From Cellulomonas hominis (GTDB taxonomy: Bacteria; Actinomycetota; Actinomycetes; Actinomycetales; Cellulomonadaceae): a stretch of 43,871 nt of DNA. Position 1 is the first letter of the stretch, and each line of letters begins with the position of its first letter. The notes beneath the pieces are model-generated. The model was not told where the DNA came from. It made no database searches and saw nothing but the letters and a program-made list of their open reading frames with translations. Shown in pieces: positions 25,093 through 32,915 of this stretch. The stretch is from the NCBI RefSeq assembly GCF_005239125.1, contig NZ_SZYE01000009.1:1-43871 (forward strand). The letters are read 5' to 3'. The position numbers and the translations under genes were made by a program.

Positions 25093-26726
25093 CCAGCCCC
25101 GCCGACTGGCAGCCGGCCGCAGGCATCGATCTCGAGCCCGGGGCGCGCACGGCTGCCACCAGCCAGGAAGGCAACCTGCTGATCATCGCGGGGCCGGGAT
25201 CGGGCAAGACCGAGCTGCTGGCACAGCGCGCTGACTTCCTCCTGACCACCGAAGTGTGCCGGTACCCCAAGCGCATCCTGGCCATCTCCTTCAAGGTGGA
25301 CGCGGCCCGCAACCTTGAACAGCGCGTGCGCCGACGGTGCTCGCCGGCGCTGGCGTCGCGCCTGGACAGCCACACCTTCCATGCGTTCGCCAAGCGCGTG
25401 ATCGACACGTTCCGGCCCGTGTTGACCGGCGCCGACGCTCTCGATCCCGACTACACCGTCGGCACCACCGCCATCGCGGGCTCGCAGATCACGTTCGCTC
25501 AGATGGCCCCCCTGGCGACCAAGATCCTGAAAGGCAGCGTGATCGCGCGCAACGCGATCGATCAGACCTACGAGTTCGTGTTCCTCGACGAGTTCCAGGA
25601 CTGCACCCAGGATCAGTACGCGTTGCTCCTGGCTGCGTTCGGCACGCGGACCGACGGGCTGATCGCGGTCGGGGACGCGAAGCAGCGCATCATGATGTGG
25701 GCGGGAGCTCTACCGCGAGTGATGAGTGCCTACAAGGAGACGTTCGACGCGACGCCTATCCCGCTGCTGCAGAACTACCGGGCCAAGCCGCGCCTGCGCC
25801 GGATGCAGAACACCATGATCCTCGACCTGGAGCCCGAGTCCGCGATCGGCGCCGACCAGCTGCTAGGAGACGCGGGTAGCGTCCAGGTGCAGCGGTTCGT
25901 GGACGACACCGACGAAGCGGCGTGGGTGGCAGACCAGATCCAGGAGTGGATCGACGACGACGGGATCTCCCCGGAGGAGATCGCCGTGCTGGTGCGTAGC
26001 TCGCTCCCGCTGTACACGCCCCAACTGTGCAAACGGTTGCGCGAACTGCAGATTCCGTTCCGGCTGGAGGCAGACTCGCAGGACCTGCCAGGGGAGCCCA
26101 TTGCCGGCCTGATCTGCGACTACCTCGCCGTGGTGTGCGGCGACCAGGAAGCGGACGCCTACACGCGGCTGATGGACGTCGCCCGTAGTGGTGCGACCAA
26201 CCAGGCTGACGAGCAAGGACGCTTTCTCGCGTTGCGCGAGAGCGTGGAGAGCAGCCGCGAGAAGTTGCAGCTAATCGGCGAGCAGTCGGTGCGTGATCTC
26301 GTCGGTGAGCTCAGGCAGGTGGTCGGGGTGTCAGTGTTGGCATCGATGGCTCCCGCCTACCAGCAGGCGGAGCGTCTGGAGGAGATCGTCGAGCAGGTAG
26401 TCGCAAGCCTCGAGGAACTCGTTGAGGCCACGGGCGACGTCGCCGCGGCGCTGCGGGAGTTCGTCGGCACCGGTGCTGTTCGGATCCTCACCGTGCACAA
26501 GTCGAAGGGGCTCGAGTACGACGCGGTCGTTGTGCTGGGTGTGGAGCGGGAGCTGTACTTCGGTGAGGACGTGGACGAGACCTTCTTCGTGGCGATCTCA
26601 CGACCTCGTGAGCACCTCGTGCTGACCGTCTGCGGACAGCGCGAACCCGAGAGCGCTCCGTGGTGGTGGAAGCGCCGACGGTCGGAGTTCAGTCGACTGA
26701 CCGCGTACGCCGAGTCGGCTCTGTGA
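25089..26726 (+). CDS. gajB: GajB-like UvrD/Rep-family helicase
   Basis: 545 residues of superfamily-1A helicase: Q-motif region, Walker A AGPGSGKT (34-41), HTFHAFAKRV, motif II FVFLDEFQDCTQDQY, GDAKQRIMMWAGA, NYRAKPRLRRM (motif IV), and ILTVHKSKGLEYDAVVVLG with FFVAISRPREHLVLTV at the end (V-VI). It is near the ~500 residues of GajB and shorter than UvrD/PcrA. The ATG overlaps the GajA stop by 4 bases, so the two are made together. In Gabija, GajB binds GajA and is thought to sense DNA ends. One odd point: Gln replaces Arg in some motif III positions; likely minor. Confidence 0.8.
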   Translation: MTSPADWQPAAGIDLEPGARTAATSQEGNLLIIAGPGSGKTELLAQRADFLLTTEVCRYPKRILAISFKVDAARNLEQRVRRRCSPALASRLDSHTFHAFAKRVIDTFRPVLTGADALDPDYTVGTTAIAGSQITFAQMAPLATKILKGSVIARNAIDQTYEFVFLDEFQDCTQDQYALLLAAFGTRTDGLIAVGDAKQRIMMWAGALPRVMSAYKETFDATPIPLLQNYRAKPRLRRMQNTMILDLEPESAIGADQLLGDAGSVQVQRFVDDTDEAAWVADQIQEWIDDDGISPEEIAVLVRSSLPLYTPQLCKRLRELQIPFRLEADSQDLPGEPIAGLICDYLAVVCGDQEADAYTRLMDVARSGATNQADEQGRFLALRESVESSREKLQLIGEQSVRDLVGELRQVVGVSVLASMAPAYQQAERLEEIVEQVVASLEELVEATGDVAAALREFVGTGAVRILTVHKSKGLEYDAVVVLGVERELYFGEDVDETFFVAISRPREHLVLTVCGQREPESAPWWWKRRRSEFSRLTAYAESAL

Positions 26727-26978
26727 CCTGCGAGCAGAGCGAGGGGTCGCCTCCGGCTACGTCGGCCTGACGGCTGCGACCTAGGCGTGCGAGCAGTTCG
26801 GCCGACCAGCACGCGGATGTCGGCCGGTGGTCGTCGGTACGCCGCTCAGTGACGGGTAGCCACCACCGAGGGAGGGGTGTGCTGCGGCGTCAAGAGCACC
26901 CGGCTGGGAAGGGTCTGCTGCACGAGCAGGTGACACCCACGTGTGGTGCCGGTAGGCGCCGCTGGAAGGATGTGCACC

Positions 26979-27305
26979 GTGCCCAGGCACTATCCCAAGG
27001 AGTTCCGCGACGATGCCGTGGCCGTGGCCGTGGCCGTGGCCGTGGCCGTGGCTCGCCGCGGGGACGCTCCGATCAAGCAGATCGCGGCCGACTTCGGCAT
27101 CGCCGAGTCGTGTCTGCGGAACTGGCTGCGTGATGCCGACGTCGCGGACGGCAACCGTCCCGGGGTGACCCGGACCGAATCTGCCGAGCTGCGAGAGGCG
27201 AACCGGCGCATCCGTCTGCTGGAGCAGGAGAACGAGGTCCTGCGCCGCGCAGCCGCGTATCTGTCCCAGGCGCACCTGCCGGGAAAAGGCTCTACCCGCT
27301 CGTGA
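26979..27305 (+). CDS. IS3 transposase OrfA (HTH protein) with a repeat-expanded helix
   Basis: 108 residues. HTH of the IS3 OrfA type (HYPKEFRDD..., then APIKQIAADFGIAESCLRNWL) and a C-terminal leucine-zipper helix (LREANRRIRLLEQENEVLRRAAAYLS). GTG at 26979 has GGAAGG upstream; ATG at 26970 is an alternative but lies too close to it. Six GCCGTG units insert alternating Ala-Val in the first helix where related proteins have one or two. OrfA overlaps OrfB by 4 bases. Confidence 0.88.
   Translation: MPRHYPKEFRDDAVAVAVAVAVAVARRGDAPIKQIAADFGIAESCLRNWLRDADVADGNRPGVTRTESAELREANRRIRLLEQENEVLRRAAAYLSQAHLPGKGSTRS
27015..27050 (+). repeat. GCCGTG hexanucleotide microsatellite, six units
   Basis: Six perfect copies of GCCGTG in a row, in frame, coding (Ala-Val)x6 in OrfA. 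Changes by whole units keep the frame. Confidence 0.95.
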
Positions 27306-28165
27306 GTGAGCTCGCCGTCGACGGGATCCCCGTCGTGGCGACGTGTCGGGTTCTTAAGCTCGCCAGACAGCCCTACTACCGGTGGCTCGCTGAGCCCGTC
27401 GGCGCGCGCGAGATCGCCCGGGCGCACTTCGCGAACGCGTTGTTCGACGCCCACCGCGACGACCCGGAGTTCGGGCACCGGCTGCTGGCCGACGAGGCCG
27501 CCCGCGCCGGTCTGGTCGCCTGCGACCGCACGGTCGGGCGGATCTGCCGGGACGACCAGTGGTGGTCGGTGTTCGGCAAGAAGCGCTCGAAGAACGGGAA
27601 GAAGGCCGGTCCGCCGGCCCATGAGGACCTCGTGCTGCGCCAGTTCCGGGCGGACGAACCGAGCCGGCTGTGGCTCTGGGACATCACCGAGCACCCCACG
27701 TCCGAGGGCAAGATCTATCTCTGCGCGATCAAGGACATGTTCTCCGACCGGATCGTCGGGTACTCGATCAGCGACCGGATGACGTCCCAGATCGCGGTGG
27801 ACGCACTGGTCAGTGCCGTGCAACGACGTGGCGCGGTGGCCGGGTGCGTGGTGCACTCCGACCGGGGCAGCCAGTTCCGAAGCAGGAAGGTGGCCCGCGT
27901 CCTGGCCCGTCACGACCTCGCCGGGTCGATGGGTCAGGTCGCCTCCGCCGGGGATAACGCCGCGATGGAGAGCTTCTTCTCACTGCTGCAGAAGAACGTC
28001 CTGGACCGACGGCGCTGGGCCACCCGCGAAGAGCTGCGTCTGGCGATCATCACCTGGATCGAACGGACCTACCACCACCGCCGACGACGTCAGGCCCGCC
28101 TCGGACGACTGACACCCATCGAGTACGAGACGATCATGACCACTCAGGGCGCACTCGCCGCCTGA
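27302..28165 (+). CDS. IS3 transposase OrfB (DDE integrase domain)
   Basis: 287 residues. HTH_21-like region (ALFDAHRDDPEFGHRLLADEA) then an rve integrase core with the DDE triad: Asp in LWLWDITEHPT, Asp in CVVHSDRGSQFRS, Glu in DNAAMESFFSLLQKNVLD. The end RYHHRRRR/RLGRLTPIEYE type tail is complete, so the protein looks functional. GTG at 27302 overlaps the orfA stop; expression may use coupling or -1 frameshifting to give an OrfAB fusion. Confidence 0.92.
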   Translation: MSELAVDGIPVVATCRVLKLARQPYYRWLAEPVGAREIARAHFANALFDAHRDDPEFGHRLLADEAARAGLVACDRTVGRICRDDQWWSVFGKKRSKNGKKAGPPAHEDLVLRQFRADEPSRLWLWDITEHPTSEGKIYLCAIKDMFSDRIVGYSISDRMTSQIAVDALVSAVQRRGAVAGCVVHSDRGSQFRSRKVARVLARHDLAGSMGQVASAGDNAAMESFFSLLQKNVLDRRRWATREELRLAIITWIERTYHHRRRRQARLGRLTPIEYETIMTTQGALAA

Positions 28166-28222
28166 GAAACCCTGTCACCTACTCGTGCAGCAGACCCATC
28201 GAATCAGCGACCTCTTCCGTGT

Positions 28223-28354
28223 CAGGGAAGAGGTCGAGTGTCCGCCTGCGTGTTTGTCAGGGGTGCAGGGAACTGCTAACGAACTGGTCAGGGAGCCGTG
28301 GGGAACGGCAAGGAACAGCAGGGAACGCAGGGGTATCAGGGAAAATCAAGGGAA
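28223..28354. repeat. Cluster of short CAGGGAA repeats
   Basis: Exact CAGGGAA at 28223, 28266, 28319 and 28337, with variants at 28258 (CAGGGGT), 28289 (CAGGGAG), 28328 (CAGGGGT) and 28348 (AAGGGAA), all in one direction. They fill the gap between the IS right end and the DUF3644 stop. No terminator hairpin or ORF is seen in the gap. Function unknown; a protein-binding array or transcription-end signal is possible. Confidence 0.6.
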
Positions 28355-28398
28355 TCCCTGCGCTCGCGCTGGATGGTCGTGCGTGACGCGTCGCGCGG

Positions 28399-29517
28399 TC
28401 AGGCAGCCGCGGGGGACGTGCCGGCACACCCGTCGACCTTGCAGATCCGCGGGCTCTGGCTCTGGCCGCGTGGCTTGTGTCCGTCCCAAACCCGGTCCAT
28501 GTCCAGCGTCGTGAGGGCCTTCTGCATCGAGTCGACGGCGGCGTCGGAGTAGCGGCCGATGCGCTGCGATCCGAGCACGAAGACGTAATGGGCTCGGGGG
28601 TTGCCGTCGATGCCCAGGTGCCGACGGAGCGCAGTCGCGCGGGAGGTCGAGATGCCAACCCGCTTCGCGAGTTCGGTCGCCGAGAGGTAGAACTTCCGGT
28701 CCAGGTCCACCTCGCGGATGGCGGCCGCGGGCACGCTCTCGTCGACGACGTATCGCACTGGGGCCCCCTCGGTCTTGCTGAAGCGCACCGTGATCGTGGC
28801 GCCGGTGCCGTCGATCTGCGCGGAGACATCGCTCAGGCGGGGGAACACCTCGGTGCGTTCGCGCCCAGCCTTGATGCCTCGTTCGACGCGGTCGACGTCC
28901 TTCGCGGAGACCTGGGCCGCAGCGCCGACGTGCGCCTCCATCGCGAGCAAGGTCCGGATGCGGGCGCGAGCGTCGTGTCGGGCGCGCCGGCCGGGCTTGA
29001 GCAGCTCGGCGATCTGGGTGAACTCGTCGTCGATGAGGACGTCCAGGTCCCGGGGAGGGGCCACGGAGATGGGTAGCACGCGGACCGGCAGATGGTCGGC
29101 GAGTCGCTCGGAGAACACACGCGTCAGGAGCTCGTCAAACAGGGTGACCGCTGCTCGGGCATGCAGGTAGAGAAGCTGTTCGCTGACCTCGTTGAACCAG
29201 TGCTGCTCGTCGTCGCGCATGGCGTCGATGGCCCGAAGCGTTCCGGCGTCGTTGTCCGACAGCTTGATCCGGGTGTCGGCGGCGGCGAGGCCGAGGCACT
29301 TCTCGAATCCGATGGAGCGACCGAGCTTGCGGTCGAAGACTGGAACGTTGTGCTGGACGAGCGCTGCCTTGAGCAGCATCTCGAACGCGTGCTGGAGGCT
29401 CAGGAGGACTTGGGTGACTCGACCCTCGTTGCGGGGCGAGTTGAAGGCCGTCGTGGCGACCGTGAGCGAGGAGAGCGCCTTGAGCTTGAGTACCCGCGCC
29501 TCTTGCTTGAGCTTCAC
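28399..29517 (-). CDS. DUF3644-domain protein with C-terminal HTH
   Basis: 372 residues. The N-terminal two thirds matches the DUF3644 pattern: LKLKALSSLTVATTAFNSP, LLSLQHAFEMLLKAALV, GRSIGFEKCLGLA, and TLRAIDAMRDDEQHWFNEVSEQLLYLHARAAVTLFDELL. The C-terminal ~90 residues contain FYLSATELAKRVGISTSRATALRRHLG, an HTH-like segment, and a predicted basic end. GTG at 29517 with GGAGGG 5 bases upstream. DUF3644 proteins recur near defence genes, but no activity is known to me. It is the last gene of the kinase-PurZ-like operon, 87 bp after the MazG-like stop. Confidence 0.75.
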   Translation of the reverse strand: MKLKQEARVLKLKALSSLTVATTAFNSPRNEGRVTQVLLSLQHAFEMLLKAALVQHNVPVFDRKLGRSIGFEKCLGLAAADTRIKLSDNDAGTLRAIDAMRDDEQHWFNEVSEQLLYLHARAAVTLFDELLTRVFSERLADHLPVRVLPISVAPPRDLDVLIDDEFTQIAELLKPGRRARHDARARIRTLLAMEAHVGAAAQVSAKDVDRVERGIKAGRERTEVFPRLSDVSAQIDGTGATITVRFSKTEGAPVRYVVDESVPAAAIREVDLDRKFYLSATELAKRVGISTSRATALRRHLGIDGNPRAHYVFVLGSQRIGRYSDAAVDSMQKALTTLDMDRVWDGHKPRGQSQSPRICKVDGCAGTSPAAA

Positions 29518-29604
29518 ATCACCCTCCGACTCCGAGGCCGCCGTCGACACGGCGGCGCGGCCCACGATAGGAGGCCGGAGCAGCACGAGACGCGGGCGCG
29601 CCGG

Positions 29605-30117
29605 TCAGAAGAGGCGTGGCTGTACCGCGAGCACGGTGGAGACGTCCGGTGGTGTATAGCGCGCGGACTTCAGGACCTTGCCGTCGTGGCGGAGTAGCGG
29701 CCGGCCGCGGTCGTCGAGCTTGCTCATGTTCGCGCGATGTACCTCCCGTACGACGGCATCGAGGTCGATGCCGTAGGTCACGGCCGTTCCGAAGACCACG
29801 TAGGTGATGTCGGCGAGTGCGTCGGCGATCGCCACGAGGTCGCTGTCGTCGAGTGCGTCGCGGAGTTCCTGTACCTCCTCGGCCAGCAACCGCAGCCGCA
29901 GCGCCGCGATGTCAGGACTGACGTCGAGAGAGGGATCGGGATTGCGTGGCAGGCCGAAGGCCCGGTGAAAGTCGAGGACCAGATCGGTGATGTCCGACAG
30001 CGGCGGAAGCCGCGTGCGCGTGCGCGTCGAAGTGCGCGCGCGGTGGATCGGGAGATCGATCTGCAGGGTGTCCTGGATGACTGCAGACCGTCGACGTCGC
30101 GTGCCCTGGTGCCCCAC
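29605..30117 (-). CDS. MazG-like nucleotide pyrophosphohydrolase
   Basis: 170 residues, all-alpha NTP pyrophosphohydrolase type. Metal-binding motif LLAEEVQELRDAL (EExxE), then AIADALADITYVVFGTAVTYGID with the second acidic pair; the usual leading Glu of this half is Ile here, which may alter metal binding. Enzymes of the group cut (d)NTPs to (d)NMP plus diphosphate. In Z phages the MazZ member makes dGMP for PurZ, so its place in an operon with a PurZ-like enzyme is suggestive. GTG at 30117 with AAGGTG upstream; the first ~45 residues are Arg/Thr-rich and outside the domain. Confidence 0.75.
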   Translation of the reverse strand: MGHQGTRRRRSAVIQDTLQIDLPIHRARTSTRTRTRLPPLSDITDLVLDFHRAFGLPRNPDPSLDVSPDIAALRLRLLAEEVQELRDALDDSDLVAIADALADITYVVFGTAVTYGIDLDAVVREVHRANMSKLDDRGRPLLRHDGKVLKSARYTPPDVSTVLAVQPRLF

Positions 30118-30195
30118 GTCGTCACCTTGTCACATGATCCACGGCGTCCGCCAAGGGTGCCGGTGAGCGGATAGATGTCGCCTGACGGGCACGGC

Positions 30196-30858
30196 TCATC
30201 GCTGCGGGAAGAGCTGAGACGTCGGCTCGCCATGCACCCAGCGCGTGACGGTGATGACAGCGTCGACGACGTTCGGGGAAGCGTAGGGAACGGTCAGCTC
30301 GACGACCGCGTCGCTGCGCCCGCGCCGCTTCGCCATCTGCTCGTAGGGGTAGCCCTCGAGGCGAACGAACGTCTCGGGTCCGCGTGCTGGCATGTTCGGC
30401 ACGTGAACGGACCCGGTGTTGTACGGGGCCAGGTCGACCTGCGGGTGCGCGGCCAGCAGCTTTGCGGTGTCGACCTCCAGCACGGTCTGCGGGTGCCTCT
30501 TGTAGGCGGTTGCGCCCATGAGGCGACGCAATCGCTCCGAAGAGACCCAGAAGAAGACTCTTCCGTTCAGCGCATCGAGGAACTCCTGCAGTGTCGTGCC
30601 AGGAAGCAGGCACTGGTCGATGAACTTCAGGGGGCGCTGGTCGCGGACGAGGATCTCGGGCAGCCCGTCGTGCTGTAGTGCCACGCTGGTGCGACGGACG
30701 CCGTTGAGGATCTGTGCGCGGACGGCCGGCGGTGGGTCGTAGAGGTCGACGAGGGCGGCAGTGCTGAGCAGGCCGCGGTCCTGGATGGAAGGCCAGGCGC
30801 CGTCGACGGCCATGTGGAACAGCCGGGGGTACAGGTCAATAAAGTGCTCGCGGTCCAT
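30196..30858 (-). CDS. DUF7002-family protein
   Basis: 220 residues matching the DUF7002 pattern: FIDLYPRLFHMAVDGAWPSIQDRGLLSTAALVDLY at the start, ILVRDQRPL, LNGRVFFWVSSERLRRLMGATAYKRHPQTVLEVDT, LAPYNTGSV, and a closing ELTVPYASPNVVDAVI. The order of H-x-(T/D), RVFFW and R-L elements recalls ADP-ribosyltransferase-like folds such as DarT/DUF4433, but that link is my inference. ATG at 30858 is 3 bp after the stop of the kinase-AdSS fusion, so the two are coupled. Possible roles: base or nucleotide transferase, or effector. Confidence 0.7.
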   Translation of the reverse strand: MDREHFIDLYPRLFHMAVDGAWPSIQDRGLLSTAALVDLYDPPPAVRAQILNGVRRTSVALQHDGLPEILVRDQRPLKFIDQCLLPGTTLQEFLDALNGRVFFWVSSERLRRLMGATAYKRHPQTVLEVDTAKLLAAHPQVDLAPYNTGSVHVPNMPARGPETFVRLEGYPYEQMAKRRGRSDAVVELTVPYASPNVVDAVITVTRWVHGEPTSQLFPQR

Positions 30859-30861
30859 GTC

Positions 30862-32496
30862 CTACGCCTCCGCGGTCGGGAGCCGGGTGGGTCGAGCGCC
30901 GCGCCAGGTGCGGCGGTCGATGATGCCGCGCTCGAGGAAGGACGTAGCGATGAGTGACACAGCGGCTCCCGTGACGCTTTCGACTTCCTCGACGAACTCA
31001 ATGGTGGCGCCTGTGAGCTGCTCGTAGCGATAGGCATTCTTGTTGTTGCGGTCGAGGTAGTCGGCAAATGTCAGTGCGATGTCGGTCGCCGAGTTCAGTT
31101 CGGCCGAACGCCTGAGCAATTCCCAGTCAAACTCCGCAACCCGGCGGACTCTCTTGGTCACGGAGCTGACGTCCTGGATGTCGCCGGCTTCGTGCCTGGA
31201 GCGCTGCTCGATCTCGGACCACTGCAACTCCCGGCCGTGTCCTATGTCTCCCGAGTTGCCAGCGACGCGAATCGGGTAGGTGCGGATCGTCACGATGGCT
31301 CGGCGCACGCGGCGAGGCCCGATGCCCGCTTCGGAAAGGGTGCCCGCGATGGTGGTGTCGCGGCTCGTCACGTGGGGGTACTGGCCGTGGAAGACGCTCA
31401 GCCCGGTGCCCTGGGTGCCCTCGACAAGTACGTAGTGACCAGCCGCGAAGGCGTCGTTGAGGAGTTCGCCGGTCTCGGCGAGGAATGGCTGGAGCTCCGG
31501 GTGGTCGCGCGCGAGCTTCGTCGAGCCGTCGCGGCCGAGGATGCGCCTGGCTGCGGCAGCGCCGACGCCTTGCCCGGTTGACGCGATCGCTCCGACGAGC
31601 CCGGCCTCGCGCTCGATGTCATCTTGGTTGATCACCATGACTTGCGGGTCGATCTTCACGCGCGCGGGGTCGACTCCGGTCTCGGCTATCTCGTTGAGCA
31701 GGACAAGCGGGTTCACGATTCCGCCGGGTCCGACCACCAGCGGCGCTTGTGGGTTCGCGCGCGATCCTGATGGGAGGGTCCGGTGGGTCAGGACAGCGCC
31801 GTCGTGGCGGACCTTGTGTCCCGCGTTCGGTCCGCCGACTCGCACGAGGACGCCGTACTCGGGCGCGAGGTGGTAGGCGATGTTCCCCTTGCCTTCGGAA
31901 CCGAACTGGCCTCCGACGACGACGTCGACCAGCGGGGCGGTTAGGGCGGGAAGCAGACCCAGCCGGGCCGCGCACCGGATGACGATGTCCTCAATCGTGT
32001 TGCGGTGGGTGTCCAGTACGACGTCAGCGATCTTGCCGAGCTCGTCGATGTTCGCCTGGGTGGAGTTCTCGGCGAGCATCTCGTACGACGCCAGCTCAGC
32101 CACAGAGTCGCGACGTCGCTCCCGGTACCGCTCTGCCAGGACCGAGCGGTCGGCGGCAACGAGGTGTACGTGAACGAGCCGACGCCCGAACGACACCCTC
32201 AGCTCGTCGATCTGCTCGCGGATCCGCACGGCGTCGACGATGAGGAGACGAGAGTCGTCAGCGTCATGTGCGTGCGCGGCATCGCTGACCCAGCGCCCCG
32301 CGGTCTCCCGATCGAGAACGTCGCCGAACGCCTGCATCGCGCGGCGGTCGGTCAGGTCGACGCCTCGCTTGCTCGCGAGGTCGACGAGGGCGTCGCGGGT
32401 CTTGACGACGGTCCCACCCCACCGGTCGACGAGCTTCGATGCGACGGTGCTCTTACCTACGGCGATGGCGCCGGACAGTGCGACGACGATGTCCAC
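30862..32496 (-). CDS. P-loop kinase fused to adenylosuccinate-synthetase (PurZ-like) domain
   Basis: 544 residues. Residues 1-~182 form a nucleoside-monophosphate-kinase-like P-loop domain (SGAIAVGKST 8-17; LLIVDAVRIREQ; a lid-like RYRERRRDS). Residues ~187-530 form an adenylosuccinate-synthetase domain: GGQFGSEGKGN (195-205), GGPNAGHKV (221-229, His227 kept), EGTQGTGLSVFHGQYPHVTS, and the aspartate-loop-like VTKRVRRV (446-453). The catalytic Asp of PurA (GDEGKG) is Ser200 here, the change I recall in phage PurZ. So a dGMP- or GMP-like acceptor rather than IMP is likely. GTG 32496 has GGAGGA 5 bases upstream. First gene of a four-gene operon. Cytosolic. Confidence 0.85.
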   Translation of the reverse strand: MDIVVALSGAIAVGKSTVASKLVDRWGGTVVKTRDALVDLASKRGVDLTDRRAMQAFGDVLDRETAGRWVSDAAHAHDADDSRLLIVDAVRIREQIDELRVSFGRRLVHVHLVAADRSVLAERYRERRRDSVAELASYEMLAENSTQANIDELGKIADVVLDTHRNTIEDIVIRCAARLGLLPALTAPLVDVVVGGQFGSEGKGNIAYHLAPEYGVLVRVGGPNAGHKVRHDGAVLTHRTLPSGSRANPQAPLVVGPGGIVNPLVLLNEIAETGVDPARVKIDPQVMVINQDDIEREAGLVGAIASTGQGVGAAAARRILGRDGSTKLARDHPELQPFLAETGELLNDAFAAGHYVLVEGTQGTGLSVFHGQYPHVTSRDTTIAGTLSEAGIGPRRVRRAIVTIRTYPIRVAGNSGDIGHGRELQWSEIEQRSRHEAGDIQDVSSVTKRVRRVAEFDWELLRRSAELNSATDIALTFADYLDRNNKNAYRYEQLTGATIEFVEEVESVTGAAVSLIATSFLERGIIDRRTWRGARPTRLPTAEA

Positions 32497-32915
32497 GAGT
32501 CCTCCGAGGTCGACGGGTGCGGCCCCGTCGGTCGAGGGAGCGCTCGTGCCTGAGGCAAGGTTCCTGCACGAGGCCGCATCGATGTGTCATCGCGACGTGA
32601 TTGGTCCCGATTTCACCCGGCTGGCGGCGTCTCCGCGTCCGTTGTCGGGAGGTGACGGAACGGTGGGCCATGAGTTCTCCTGGGCCTCCGTTGTGTCATT
32701 GCAGAAGCGCGGCAGCGGCATCCCGCCGTCGACGATGATCCATCGCCTCCCACGGCCCGACACCCTCGCCCGCGTCGCGAGTCGGAGTTCGCCGGGCTTG
32801 ATGATCCGTGTTCCATGTGGTCACCGTCGGCCGAGCTCGCGGGGCTAGCGCGCGGGAACATCCACGTCGGGATACACGACGGTCTCGATTCCTCTTGGCG
32901 CTCGGAGTGGCCTCG
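32497..32915. other. Intergenic stretch without a supported gene
   Basis: About 420 bp upstream of the kinase-AdSS gene and downstream of the membrane protein. Short ORFs on both strands have no protein-like character. It presumably holds the operon promoter; I see no clear operator, hairpin or repeat. Confidence 0.6.

Larger units (their letters stand above)
26911..28197 (+). mobile_element. IS3-family insertion sequence, complete
   Basis: Bounded by 24-bp terminal inverted repeats (26911-26934 and 28174-28197) that match at 23 of 24 positions, both beginning GGGTCTGCTGCACGAG when read inward. Length about 1.29 kb, with two overlapping ORFs of IS3 type. I do not see a convincing target duplication (flanks GGAA and ATCG), so the exact outer edge may differ by a few bases. 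It separates the Gabija pair from the nucleotide-modification operon. Confidence 0.9.

Noticed and set aside
30862-32496. Housekeeping purA
   Set aside because: The N-terminal kinase fusion, the Asp-to-Ser change and the island setting are unlike the standard biosynthetic enzyme.
32581-32605. A fifth leader block (minus strand ATGACACATC after GTCGCG)
   Set aside because: About 15 bases resemble leader copy 2, but the paired TGCCAC motif and the CTGCACATCA part are missing, so the match may be chance.
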